Assembly (NCBI GenBank): GCA_049999805.1
Contig: JBNGIO010006309.1
Location: forward strand, 47,934-108,736
Origin: Folioceros fuciformis
Lineage: Eukaryota > Anthocerotophyta > Anthocerotopsida > Anthocerotales
Reading direction: 5' to 3'
Length of the DNA stretch: 60,803 nt
Shown: positions 1 through 12,300 of the stretch, piece by piece
Layout: each line of letters opens with the position of its first letter
Position numbering within the stretch: the stretch's first letter is position 1
The notes under the pieces: generated by a model
The model's input: only the letters and a program-made list of their open reading frames with translations
Databases searched by the model: none
Told to the model about the DNA's origin: nothing
Position numbers and translations under genes: made by a program

Positions 1-2
1 GC

Positions 3-2310
3 AGGCGCATTGTGGCGGGGAAGCGGCAGCGCCCGGATGACTCAAAAAACTGCGTCAAAAAGCTGCTCAAGCGGGAGATTAGTCGTGCGGGCAACTGGGC
101 CTTCAATCGCACCAACTCGCAGGAGAAATTTCGAAATTTTCACCTGCAGGTGTGGTAGTGTGCCTTCGCTGTCACTGCGCAGCTTCTGAGTTTGAGAATT
201 GTTGTGGTGGAGGGCCGGAGCCCTGCATGCTGTATGTTGCTCTCGCTGACGGTAAAAAATTGCAACTTCTTGTCGGCCTGTCTGGACGAGAGTTGTGCTT
301 GCCTCCATGGCACTGAAGGCTTCTGAAAATTTTCCCCTGGAAGTGATGAGAGTGGAGTTTCCGGGGTTTGTCGCGTCACTTTGTCTTGAATTGATGTTCA
401 TGTGACCGTTGGTTTTTGAATTTCAAATCTGGGCATATGCTTCTGCAAACTGTCCCGCCTGGTTTCTTGGACGGAGGCCAATTACTTCTCCATGTGTGCC
501 CTACTTCCATGGTGCTTACCTCAGTCTTTCTTTGTGGTTTTACAGGAGGAGTTTGACACTCACGACCCCAAAGCTCATCATTTTTTGAAGCTTCCCTTTC
601 TGAAGAAGCGCTCCCGCATAGTAGAGATTGTGGCGGCGAGGGATACCGTTTTTGCTCTGGCCCATTCCGGTGTATGCGCGGCTTTCAGTCGTGGTATGTC
701 ATGCCTGTGAGGTGTACAGTCCAGCTTATGGCCTCCTTGTGGATGACGTATGCTCTAAGACTAGATGGTTTCTTTGGCAGAAACCAACAAGAGAATCTGC
801 TTCTTGAACATCAGTTCTGATGAAGTTATCAGAAGTTTATTCTACAACAAGAACAATGATTCCCTCATCACAGTTTCTGTATATGCTTCGGACAACTTCA
901 GCTCTCTGAAATGTCGAACGACTCCCATTGAGTAAGAGCTAGGAACGTAACATGTGTGAGTTTCATCTGAAAAGATTCAATAGTTTGAGCGGGAATTGTT
1001 TTGCATCACTAATCTGTTGGTGCCCTTGCCCAATCATTTTTGTAGGTACATAAGGCGTGGGCAGCCTGATGCGGGGTTTCCTTTGTTCGAGTCCGAGTCG
1101 CTTAGATGGCCAGGTTTTGTAGAGTTTGATGATGTGAATGGGAAAGTTCTCACATACTCTGCTCAAGACCGGTATAGCCGCATCTTCTTCTCTCCATTAT
1201 GCGCTGTGCTGCACCAAGCTGTTGGCTTTTGTGGAGTATCTAATGGTGGTTGCGTTCTTCTCACAGAATCTATAAGGTTTTTGACCTCAAGAATTATACG
1301 ATGCTCTACTCAATATCCGATGAGCATGTCCAGGAAATCAAGATCAGGTAGCCTACTGAATTATTTTCTCATGCTGGAGTTAGCTGTCTTTTCATTTTCG
1401 GTCAGTGGAATGACTCTTTTCTGTGTCATTTTTCTTTTGGTGTGTTGATCAGCCCTGGGATCATGCTGCTGATCTTTGATCGGTCACAGAGTCATGTACC
1501 CCTTAAAATCCTATCTATAGAGGATGGGTCTGTTCTGAAGGCGTTCAATCACCTTCTGCATAGGAATAAGAAGGTTGATTTTATTGAGCAGTTCAATGAG
1601 AAGTTGCTGGTCAAGCAAGAGAACGAAAATCTGCAGATCCTGGACGTAGGTTTCATCTTGCTGGGCTCCACATATTGCGTCACTTGTTTGCTGTGCGTCG
1701 TCTAACCCCCGGCTTGGCAAGCAGGTGCGGAATGCCCAGCTGACAGAGGTCAGCAGAACAGAGTTTATGACGCCGTCGGCATTTATTTTTCTGTATGAAA
1801 ATCAACTCTTTCTTACCTTTCGGAACCGAACAGTAGCAGTGTGGAACTTCCGAGGTGAACTAGTGACGTCCTTCGAAGATCACCTCCTCTGGTACCCGGA
1901 TTGCAACACGAACAACATATATATCACTAGTGAGCAGGATCTGATAATTTCCTATTGCAAGGCGCACTTGCACAGCCACTGTGAAGATGGTGCCGGTAAT
2001 CACCTTTGCTCCTCTTTGCATGGTATTTATGTACTAGAATGTGCTGGTAATGGACCACAATTCCTGTGGTCTGTATTTTGCAGTGGGCTCTATCAACATA
2101 AGCAACATTCTCACAGGCAAGTGCCTAGCCAAAATACGGGCTGATGATCCCTGTGTGCGGATTAGCCCCCGAGCGCGAACGAACTCCTCCGTCATCATAA
2201 GTTCTGTGCAAGAGGCACTGGAGGATGTGACTGCGCTCTTTTACGACGAAGAGAGGAATGAGATCTACACTGGAAACAGGCATGGGCTGGTTCATGTGTG
2301 GTCTAACTGA
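3..2310 (+). CDS. Plant-conserved WD40/YVTN beta-propeller-like protein, 5' partial
   Basis: Eight exons give one open frame of 447 residues: 3-149, 546-693, 781-931, 1046-1171, 1267-1347, 1453-1645, 1725-1995, 2084-2310. All introns are GT-AG and phases match. The start codon lies just before the window; only a few residues seem to be missing because the basic, low-complexity N-terminus is already visible. The body is strikingly conserved in green plants (from memory of the family): segments such as SLFYNKNNDSLITVSVYAS, KVLTYSAQD, LLHRNKKVDFIEQFNEKLL and the C-terminal NRHGLVHVWSN. The repeating hydrophobic strands and the terminal VWSN suggest a beta-propeller related to WD40 proteins. The least conserved part is the linker near residues 365-395, as in other plants. 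Its molecular role is unknown to me; nuclear or cytosolic location is a guess from the lack of a signal peptide. Confidence 0.88.
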
Positions 2311-3190
2311 AGCACCACAACGCAAGTGATTCTATAGTTGTGTACAATGATGTCGTGCAATTCATTTTTGCCGGTATTTGGATTCTTCAGTCCGACTGCC
2401 GAACTGTACGCTATTATGTTAGCGAAGTGAATCCTTCAAGAGGGAAGCACTTGTGTAGGTAGTCTTAGGAAGCCTTGTAGGTACACTTAGCATTGGTTCG
2501 TGGGTCATGAAGGTGCAGAATGCTATGGGGAAGGTGCAGAATGCTATGGGGAAGGTGCTCATTCTACGTACATGGTAGACTTGTAGCTGGCAGCTCCACG
2601 AGGGGTGTGTCGGAAACTTCTATACAAGCATCTTTTAATCCTCACAGGTATATATTTATTGTCTCCATTCGGACGTGCATTGTTAACTCGGTCCGTTACG
2701 ACTCTGCCCGCCTTGTATCTCCAGTAATTAGGTCTTGCTCGATCCTTTATTGGGTTTAGGGTTGCATCCCGCATCGTCGATGCGGTCTTGGCGACCTTTG
2801 CGATTGCATGTCTCGGAATGTCCGATTCAACCCCTGAGTCTGTAGCCGACGCTTCAGAGAAGGCATCTGGAAGGGTAGATCGAAATGATCGTCGAACTCG
2901 CAAACACTTTAACAACGTTGAAATCTCCCTGGAACGGATGATACACCCTTTGGCGAGTACCACAGGGCTGTCAGGAGGGTCGTGACGTAAGTCCGATACC
3001 CTCGTCACTCCATGTCCATCATTGTAAGGATCTTCGTTCGTGCTGACAGAGTCCATAAAGACTGGGATTAGAACCCCTAAAAGCCTCATGTATCCGGACC
3101 CCAGAAGATGGTTGTCCAGTTTTGTCGGATTTGTGCCTCTGAAGCCATGAATACCCAGAGCTGGCATCCATTAAATGGGGAGTCTTCCTT
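2311..3190. other. Intergenic, 3' side of the WD40-like gene
   Basis: No gene supported. It should hold the 3' UTR of the preceding gene. A short tandem repeat of a 21-base unit (GGTGCAGAATGCTATGGGGAA) occurs about two and a half times near 2511-2555. The longer open frames here show no recognisable domain, no splice support and no plausible composition. Confidence 0.5.
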
Positions 3191-3192
3191 GT

Positions 3193-3420
3193 TTACTCAG
3201 TGGGTACCCTATGGGGTACCACAGAGGACAGAGGGCAGGTGTCAAAATTCTTTCTTAACACACCACTCATGTCCGCTATAACATGAATAGATTTTTGTTC
3301 AGAAGAAATCCCATAACGGACATCCTTATGCAAAACCGATTCAGACAAGCTTAGACACTGATGTTTTTTTTTCTGGAATATGTATTTTATATAGGAATAT
3401 ATGGTAGAATCTACCATAGA
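3193..3420. repeat. Copy of a local repeat family, inverted relative to 5335-5650
   Basis: The stretch containing CATGTCCGCTATAACATGAA at about 3267-3286, followed by a T-rich run and TTCTGGAATATGTATTTTAT (about 3371), matches the reverse complement of 5335-5650 with scattered mismatches. This shows one family of interspersed repeat present in both orientations around 3.2-5.7 kb. It is noncoding; a decayed DNA transposon or MITE-like element is the best guess. Confidence 0.6.
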
Positions 3421-3972
3421 TTCCCATAATGAACATACCCACCTCACCAGATTAATCCCTACAAGTGTAGACCTACACTGGCGTTTTTTCACAGGGCATG
3501 TGGACCGAGAGGGACACATACTATGTTTTTTATTTGGGTTCATGCACCCTCATCATAGGATGAAACATGTCTTGGTTAGTAGGTGTTAGGGTTTAATAGT
3601 GTTTCAAAGATGCACCGATTGACACCGCTCGCTGTGACGAGAGAGATGGTTGTCTGCCATGCGTAACACCTCGCCGTGGATGCACAAGTGTGTCCTCCTC
3701 CTCCTCTCCACTCTCTAGAGGAGCACACCACTCTCCAGGAGAGCTGGCATCGCCGCTTTCGCACCCTCCTCATTGGTGGGATGCTTGACTCGGAATTTCA
3801 ATGCACCACCCCACTAGCTGTCTTGCTCTGCACCATTGCCTCGGGTCACCTAGATATTGTCATACATAATGGATCTGAATGTGAGAGATAAAATATTATC
3901 ACAAAGTACCAGGACACCTATTTTGTGCCCTATGACCGTAGTAGGCACATCTATTACGTCCAAACTATTTAG

Positions 3973-4000
3973 ACTTTACCGCGGTCGCCCGCGGTAAAGT
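3973..4000. repeat. Perfect 12-bp hairpin
   Basis: ACTTTACCGCGG and its exact reverse complement CCGCGGTAAAGT are separated by a 4-base loop (TCGC). The right half also begins a 37-base direct repeat (3988-4060). It sits just outside the left inverted arm at 4030-4226, so it may mark an element border. Confidence 0.75.
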
Positions 4001-4060
4001 TTGTACGAAAGCCATTCCATACCACCCGCGGTAAAGTTTGTATGAAAGCCATTCCATACC
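3988..4060. repeat. Tandem direct repeat, two 37-base units
   Basis: The phrase CGCGGTAAAGTTTGTAYGAA followed by AGCCATTCCATACC appears twice in succession, with one base difference. It ends in the ATTCCATACC motif that recurs in this repeat family (see also 5440 and 52300). Confidence 0.75.
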
Positions 4061-4226
4061 GATGCGGACAAGGATTACATAGTTATGTTTTTTTAGAATA
4101 TATATTTATACGAATATTCCACAACATCTAAGAATATTCCTGTACTATATCTTGCCATCCGAAAGGGACACAGTCTTCAAAGAATCACTCACAAAACTTA
4201 ACACTCTCTTTCTCCAGCATTTTGGG
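4030..4226. repeat. Left arm of a large imperfect inverted repeat
   Basis: Bases 4030-4226 read, in order, ATTCCATACCGATGCGGACA, a T run, a pair of GAATATTCC motifs, GAAAGGGACACAGTC and AAGAATCACTCACAAAACTT. The reverse complement of about 5440-5650 carries the same series in the same order. The two arms enclose about 1.2 kb (4227-5440), which holds a 29-base tandem array and no recognisable transposase. This layout fits a foldback or non-autonomous terminal-inverted-repeat element, now decayed. Confidence 0.7.
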
Positions 4227-4893
4227 ACAATTGGGAGCTCCCAATTCTCTTCCTGTCCTCGCTGCGCACTAGGAATGACATCGTGGAGAACGTTGTCCAA
4301 GGCTGCGTCTGTCGTGTGGCGGCCAGGTCCTGGGCATGGCTGCTAACAAGGTCCTACGACAGGACGACGTGGAGGAAACGCAGGAAGCAGGTCGGGTCCA
4401 TGATAGGTCCCTCCTCCCTTGCTTGGGGGTGGGCTCTCGTGCATGGAATTCATGTTGGATCCAGAATTTGAAGCCGCTCTTGCTGCTCTCCTCATATCAA
4501 TTTTATTGGCCGTCATGGATGCGCTTTGCAGGAGCGACAAGCACAGGTGATGTGTAGGTTTGGCAAGCCCTCATGGGCTGTGAAATGAATGTGCCCATTT
4601 CAGTCCACTCGTGGACTGAGGTGAAGGCCACTCCATGGACGTGGATGGGCATTTGCCTTCTTTGCACCTAGCAATAGTGTGGGGTCTGTCCAATGGCATC
4701 CGTGCATTTGTGCTTTGGGAAGAAACCCTGTGACCCTTTGGCTTGCCCTCATGGGCTGTGCAATAACGAAAGGCGATTTCAGCCCCCTTTGGCATAGCAC
4801 ATAGGACGAGCAATTGCCAATTTTGAACCCTGGAGTAGGCTCCTTGTGGCTTCACTAGCTCAAGATTTAGCCTACGCGGGGCTGAGGCACTAA

Positions 4894-5048
4894 ACTGTAG
4901 CACCCATGAAGTGTGGCAAGCGCGAGTAGCACCCATGACGTGTGGCAAGCGCGAGTAGCACCCATGAAGTGTGGCAAGCGCGAGTANNNNNNNNNNATGA
5001 AGTGTGGCAAGCGCGAGTAGCACCCATGAAGTGTGGCAAGCGCAAGCA
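4894..5048. repeat. 29-base tandem array with an assembly gap
   Basis: Units of TAGCACCCATGAAGTGTGGC plus AAGCGCGAG repeat with a 29-base period. Three units are seen before the run of ten N (4987-4996) and about two after it. The same unit resumes on both sides, so the gap lies inside the array and the true copy number is unknown. Open frames crossing it on the minus strand are by-products of the repeat. Confidence 0.9.
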
Positions 5049-5334
5049 GCCATGAAAGCATGGCCGCCGTGAAACCCTAAGCCCATTGGGGAAGGCCCTA
5101 ACCCTGAAGCAACCTGCCATAGGGGGAAATTGAAAACCCTAAGCATGTGTGGCAGAAAATGTCTTGTGTGTATCACTCGTTGTCCCCATCGGGACGCTTC
5201 TATGGCCGCATCGGCACGACGCGGGCAGGAGGATTGTTAACCTGAAAAAAGTTGGGACCATATATGCAGAGCGGGCAAAAATATTTGTATAGGAGCTTAT
5301 GATCGTATCGGTAATCCATAGGAGTCCAGGTTTC

Positions 5335-5650
5335 ATAATTTTTTTTCCTTTGGACGTTGGAGGATGTCTGTTGTGGAATTTTCTTTTGAACAACAATCTA
5401 TTCATGTTATAGTGGACATGAGTATGGATATTAATACGTATGGAATACCGATAAGTTAAGTTTCTGTGAGTGATTCTTTAAAGATTATGTCCCTTTCGGG
5501 ACACAAAGTGGTTAGAGATATTTAAAACATTTTGGTACACGGTGTGTGGCAAGGTATAATATAGGAATATTCCTAGATACTATACAATATCCGCATATAA
5601 AATACATACTCAGAAAAAAAACATAAGTATGTAGTCTGTCCGGTATTCCA
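5335..5650. repeat. Right arm of the inverted repeat family
   Basis: The reverse complement of about 5440-5650 pairs with 4030-4226, and the reverse complement of about 5335-5430 matches 3265-3340. Landmarks are GGAATACCGATAAGTTAAG near 5442, CCCTTTCGGGACA near 5491 and TGTCCGGTATTCCATACATA near 5637. The arm therefore extends further out on this side, and the 3.2-kb copy is another fragment of the same element. Confidence 0.65.
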
Positions 5651-6351
5651 TACATACTCTCTGTTTTTTTTTTAAAATCTTTTGTAGGTATCTACGAGAA
5701 TAGGTTTCCGTCATTCCAAATTTTACGGTGGCCACGCGAACCAAACCGGCTTTGCACCAAATGGGACACACGCAAAGCAGGTTCGCTGTCATGTTTGGTT
5801 GGATGCCCAAATCGGACACCGTGAATTATAGCATCTAAGACGAATATGTTGGTAGAAAACCCATGCCATGGTTACACTGTAACGTAATTTTCAACGTTTT
5901 CTCCAGCACCGTCCTGATCCAAGTCCTTTGCATCCTCCTCATGATGTTGTCAGCTCCAAGTTCCACCCTACTGCTGAGGAATTACACTCTTCGCCAATTT
6001 CCCCTAATCCGTTTCACTGAATCTTCACAGCGTCACTGATATGCAGTCCAACCTCCCCAGCTGCTGTCGTGACTCGATGTGCCCTAGCAAGATCCGGTCG
6101 ACTTGCCAATGAGTCCACGCCTGGACAACCTATGAGGTTCAGAAATTAAGGGAATGCCGTATGTCTTTCTAGGAGGGTGGGTTGTCAACCTTTCCGCCCT
6201 AATTCGCCCAGGATCGTGAATTGATGGTCATACAGTTTCCTTTGCAAGTCCACGGTTGGTATGCACTTGGGTGGTTAGTCCACAGTGGGATGTCTTGAGG
6301 AGTTTCAGTTTCAGCCTCTCTTGCAGCGAGGTGCTTGAAGAGGTGGAAGCA
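5651..6351. other. Intergenic, upstream of ECM29
   Basis: No gene supported. The stretch should contain the ECM29 promoter and 5' UTR. I see no tRNA-like or coding signal. An ATG at 6256 is in frame with ECM29 and would add 32 residues without family resemblance, so I treat it as untranslated or an alternative start. Confidence 0.4.
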
Positions 6352-9300
6352 ATGGCTCAAACGAGTAGCTCGGGAGATGGACCGGCAGAGGTTGCTGCCT
6401 TGGATCGACTGCTGACCAGACTGGCACTCACAGACGATTCACAGCTCGAGAAAGTGCTCTCCAAGTTGTTGCCTCTTGCCATTGCACGTCTAGGCTCTAC
6501 TCATCACCCCACCAAGCAAAAGGTAGCTGAAAGCACCTGGCAATTGAGAACACATAGCCTGGAGAAGGGGAGCGTGTTTTGGTCCATCTCAAACGTCGCG
6601 TAACGTGTGCTTGGCTTGACGTTCAGGTGATGGAGATGTTGACGCACATAAATAAGCGAATCAAAGAGCAAACGTCTATAAAATTGCCCTTGACAGAGCT
6701 GTTGAAGCTGTACAGAACTCCCACAGCTGCTCCTATGGTGCAAAGTTTCTCCTTGGTGTATTTGGAAATGGCGTTCGATCGATCCACCTCGGAGGTACGA
6801 AGTGCAATTCTCGGGATGTCCGGGCTGCTGGGCATCACAGACAGTTGATTTTCGTGCCTGGTGGCAGGAGCAAGCGGAAACGGGGCCTTTATTGCTATCT
6901 GGGTCAGCCACCCTGCCAGCCCAGCACCAAGAAATGCTGTTGAGGATGGCGGCGAAGGTGGCTAATTTATAAGCACTTGTTTATTTATCCATGAAAATGA
7001 AGACCGTGACAATTCTAGGTGTACCTTCTGCATTTCCTTCTCTTGGCTTGTTATGACGCTGGCTACTTGCAGGGTTTTGAAAAATTCGCCTCAGAACGAG
7101 TCACAGATGCGTTGGTCCAAAAGTGCTCGTTCATTCAGGCAGCCCAGGATCGTGTCTTGTTTTTGGACTTTTGCCTACATTTCCTTCTGTATCATCCCCC
7201 GCCAGAAGGGTAAGTATATGTCCCTCAACAGCAAGTGTGTTGTTCCAGGTCTGACAAATAACTTGGTCGATCCATTTCTCTGGAATCAGAATTAGAGTGG
7301 CACCAGCAGGACTCTCTCTCTCCCAAGCCAGTAGAGTATGTGGAAAGCATCCGCTCAAAGGAGACCAGCTTGTGCTGCGGAAGGTGCAGATTGCCAACTC
7401 CTCTTTCCTGATCCGGAGAAATTGAGACCTGCGTTATGTTCCGCCCCTAGAGAACTTACGTTTGTGTCTGCCAGTTTTGACAGAAGGTTTGTCTTGGTGA
7501 TAGTTGGGTCTTCTCAACGTTGTTGCAGAGCTAGAGCTGGGAGCAAATGTTTTATATCCCCTTTTCCTTGTAGCATCTGTGGACAGGTGCACACTTGTCA
7601 TTCGGACCTGATTTTATGCAAAAACTGGAACATGTCGTAACCTCCCATGTATTTAGGGACCGTGGGGCCTGTCTTCTAGTCTTTATTCTCTTGTGTTCTC
7701 TGCCATTCGCTGTGCAGTAATGAGCGTATAGCAAAAAGAGGTGAAGAGTTGTTGAAACGCAAGGCCGTTGGTGCTGATCTTGAAGACTTGGACCTAATAC
7801 GTCGTCTCTTTTCCATATTCGAAGGTAAGCCGGTTCATGGCCGAGTTGGTGCTTTCTGTTGTCGGCCTAATCCCAGCTTTCTGTTCTTATGGTTTTCTTG
7901 CTCGGTTTTCCCAGGTACACCAGATAGCTCCGTGTTTGCAGAAGAGGAAAGGGTGTCTCCGGCGAGCTTACCACTGAAAGCTCGGCTGATGGCCACTTTT
8001 ACCCGTTCTGTAAAAGCTGCTAATGTCTTCCCCTCAACCTTGCAGTGTGTCTTCGATTGCATTTATGGTGAGTATGGTTACGGATGAGTGAGTTGCCGCA
8101 TTTTATTTGCGGATGTTTGTTATCTTTGGAATTTGAATGGAATGCCATGTGCTTGTGAGCTTTTACAGGAGCTACGACAACACCACGGTTGAAACAAGCA
8201 GGCATGGAGTTTGCTGTATGGATATTCAAACATGTAAGAGCCTGCTTGAGAGGAGTTATGCAGAATGTCTGCGCTTGTTGTACTTTGTTGTAGGGATGGT
8301 GTTGCTCAACAAAAGCCTCTGAACCTTGTGACGTGAATGCCTTTTCCTGTCAGGCTGCAGATGATCAGCTGAAACGCATGGCTCCTGTGATATTGAATGG
8401 GTTGAAAAAGCTACTTCATGAAGGGTCCAATAAAGCAGGTCTGCAATGCTAATCGTTATCAACTTATGGATTGTGTACCTTGTGCATTAGGTGCGCTGTA
8501 ATTGTGTGTTTTTGGTGCTTGTACTGGTGGAAGTACGAACATTCAAATCACCACTCTTATCTTGCTTCAGCAGATTCATCAACACGGAACTTAAGGGCCT
8601 TTACCTATCAAGCCATTGGACAACTTGCCACACGAGCACCCCACCTTTTCAGGTGAGTGACACGTTGTTAGTAAGATACCTCAACATACGATGTTTGAGC
8701 TTTACGAGATTGAAGATGTTTGCTTTTTGTGCTTTGCGGGTAGCAGCATCAACAGTGACATGGCAGTTCAACTATTCGATGCTTTACACAAGGAGTCTTC
8801 GTCAGTGCGGTCAACTGTTCAGGAGGCTGTGATTTCCCTTGCTGGTGCTTACAAGGTTTCGCTTGTGTTCATGTTTATGAAGTTCTCACGGCATTAGCTA
8901 TATGAGAATGTGAATGGAACTGATATTTTGTCTTGCATGGCTGCAGGGGTGCAGTGGGCAAGTGGCGAGTGACATTGAGGCACTTCTGCTACAAAATAGC
9001 AAATCGGTATGTACGAGCTGTGTGTGATCGTAGTGTTGCAGAAGGATTATGATCCTCATTGGAGTACGCTGGCCTCTGCAGGAGGAGGGTGAAGCACGGT
9101 TTTGTGCCATTGCATGGGCAACTCGACTCTACCCATTTGATCATGCCCCAAGCCGCTTTCTATGCATGGTTGGAGCCGCTGATGTGAAGCTTGACATCAG
9201 GTATTATTTGGGTGTTCATGGAGAGGGGTGGCACGTTGGTTGCTTTTTGAGTCATATTGAGCCTGTGATTTATCATTGTCATTTGCAGGGAAATGGCACA

Positions 9301-12300
9301 ACAAGGTCTGATGGCTTCGAAGTTCGGTCAGGATTCAGTTGATGCTGCTGATCCGGAGTCTGCTGTCCGACATCCAACTCTGAAAGCGATAATGGAGTAC
9401 ATTTGTCAGCAACAGCCAGGAGTGTGGTCCGAATCAGCTCTTTTAAATGAAAGAGTTCTATTATTTCCGTCAAAAGTGTACACGGCCATGATATCTTTTG
9501 TACAAAAATGCTATGAACAAGAGATGGGCACGATGGAGGCAGAATCTGTTGCAGCAGACTCATTTTTGAGGAAAGGAGAAGAAAATTTCTCATCATTGGG
9601 TGCTTTCCGGAAGTTGCTTGAGCATGGAATGGCATTTGATGGAATCGTGGAGCTACATTCTGCTGCGAGCAATGGTTTGCTTGCTCTCGCTGCTAATCAT
9701 GCAAAGGTTTGATCCGATTCTTTAGTGTTTTCTTTGATTCAAATCTGGGTCAAAAAGATGATCTCTGGTAGTTTTGCTCGGTGACTGGTCTTCTGTTCTT
9801 GGAACCAGGTGCTGGCAGGGCATTATCGCTATCGCTTGCCTTGGTTAAAGCAGTTCCTCGGACATGTAGACTCAAGTACAAGGGAGGCTATGAGTCGGCT
9901 TCTTGGGATCACGACAAGTGTCTTAGCACCTGTCGAGGCTGTCACTCTCATTGAGGAACTGACATCCAGATTTGCTAAAGCTGTGAAAGCCCGGTAAGTT
10001 CTCTTTTACTTGGAGACTGAAGTTCTGTGTTGTGAAGGTCTATCATGTGAGTGTCCAAACGTCTGCAGATTTGAGGAGGTGGATGGAGCTATTTGTGCCA
10101 CTGGTTATGTACTGGCTCAGTGCATGACAGGAGAACCGGACGTAAGTTGGTCCAAAGTCATGCACCATGGTTAGCTGCTGGAAGTTCATTTAAGAATGCT
10201 GGACACCTTTCTTAAATGAAGCGGTACGCGGGCTTTGGTTGCAGGTTTCGCAAGCTGTATTAGTTGAAGCAATCTCGGCGCTCACTGAAATGATGAACTC
10301 TGGAAATAGTGCTCTTGCTGGTTCTGCAGCAGAGGCCCTTGGTCACGTAGGGTTGCGTTGCCCTCTTCCTCTTCCCAGAGGAGACTTGATCGCTGTTGCA
10401 AACTCCTCTTCGGCATGCAGAGCAGATTCGTCAGATTCTAAATCCCAGGAATCATCGCTTCACGAAGACCAGGTCACTGAAAAACATGTGGGAGTCCCGG
10501 GAGAAACAGCTCCGCCTACTTTATCTCTAGTTCTTAGCCGGTTTGCTGATCTCGTTGAGGGAAAGGAGGTGAAGGTTGTTCAGAAGGCTGTCCTTGCTTA
10601 TGGACATCTTTGTTTGGGTGACTCGAGTCGGGAGCTTTCCCATGCAGCTCTTACTGCCCTATTCACTCTGAGTAGAAACAAGGTACCAATCTATGGGGCT
10701 GTTTTGCTGCTACGGTGGTTGACGCTGTGTGGAGGAAACGGTCAGGTTTACTCTTCTTGCTTGTCAGATTGTTCAAGTGTTTTTCCTACTCTTTCTTTTC
10801 ATCTATGTCGTCGTGTACAGACGGAAGATATTCTCTTCACAGTGGGAGAAGGTCTTTCATTCATCTGGGGCGCTGTTCCAATATCTGCTGATAAGATTCT
10901 GAAGTCAAACTACGTTTCTCTCTCTTTCTGGTCCAATTCTCTCTCTGGGGACTCGCCTGCAACTGGAGGTGACTTGGAAATGCATTTTGATGATGGTCGA
11001 GAAGCAGCACAAGAGAAAATATTGAAGAAGTTGTTTGAGGAGCTGCTGTTCAGTAGTAGGAAAGAGGAGAGATGCGCAGGGTCCGTTTGGCTTGTGTCTC
11101 TTATCACGTATTGTGGCCGCCATCCGACACTTCAAGCAAAACTTCCGGAGATCCAGGTGAAGTGCAAACTCATGTCACGCATTCCTGAGTGTGCTCTGAT
11201 AAGCCCTAGTGTTAGCTCCTTCTAGCATAGGCTCCCAACCCTAGTTTTCTTGTGAGTGATTGCAGGAAGCGCTTTCCCATTTGCTTGGTGAATCAAATGA
11301 TCTCACACAAGAGATGGCCTCAAGGGGTATGAGCATTGTGTACGAACTTGGTGATCCATCTACCAAGGAGGAACTTGTGCTGGCTCTTGTAAACACACTG
11401 TCTGGCACTGCCAAGAAGAAGCGTGCTGTGAAGGTAGTGGGTTTTTCGGCTGATAACGATGCTGTTTTCTGGTTAGTTCTTACTGGATCGAAATAAATGG
11501 CCGTGACTTGGTGTCTACCTTGCAGCTGATGGAAGATTCTGAAGTCTTTGAGGAAGGAGCGATGGGTGAAAAGCCAGGTGGTGGCAACATAGGCACGTAC
11601 AAGGAGCTTTGTAACATAGCTAATGAGATGGGGCAACCTGATTTGATATACAAGTTCATGGATCTTGCAAATCATCAAGCTTCCCAGAATTCAAGACGAG
11701 GTGCAGCATTTGGGTTTGCTAAGATCGCAAAGCAGGCAGGAGAAGCATTAAAGCCCCATCTGCCTGTAATGGTGCCCAAGTTGTTTCGTTATCAGTATGA
11801 TCCAAACAAAAGAATTCAGGATGCCATGGGGCATATATGGAGATCCCTTGTTCCTGAACCAAAGAAGACCGTTGATGAATATCTGGATAAAATTTTGGAG
11901 GACTTACTAGTTCAAGTAGGCTCTCGCCTCTGGCGCTCTCGAGAATCAGCATGTCTGGCACTCGCAGATGTTCTACAGGGTCGCAGATTTCCCGAGGTTC
12001 ATCTGACTCTTAACTCAGCTCTCTGTTTTTGAGCTTCTATGCCTTATTATTTCGTAAATCATTCAGTTGTTGAGTTAAACAGTTGTGCAATGCAGGTTGG
12101 GCAATACTTAGAAAGGATTTGGATAATGGCATTTCGAGCAGTGGATGATATCAAGGAGACAGTTCGCAGTTCTGGTGAAAGTCTTTGTAGGTCCGTTGGC
12201 TCGCTAACTCTGCGACTTTGTGACACGTCACTCACAGCAGAAGTTGATGCAAAGGCAACTATGGCCCTTGTTCTCCCATTCCTTCTCTCCAAAGGCATCA

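Noticed and set aside
2559-3167. 202-codon open frame on the minus strand
   Set aside because: No recognisable domain, no family resemblance, no supporting splice neighbours; lies in repeat-flanked intergenic DNA.
4571-5176. Minus-strand open frames with repeated ACHTSWVLLALATLHG-type text
   Set aside because: They translate the 29-base tandem array and cross an N gap; not a gene.
10683-10820. Open continuation of ECM29 between two exons
   Set aside because: The 138-base segment is a multiple of three and open, but it starts GTACCA, ends in a pyrimidine tract with ACAG, and its translation breaks the family alignment; treated as an intron.
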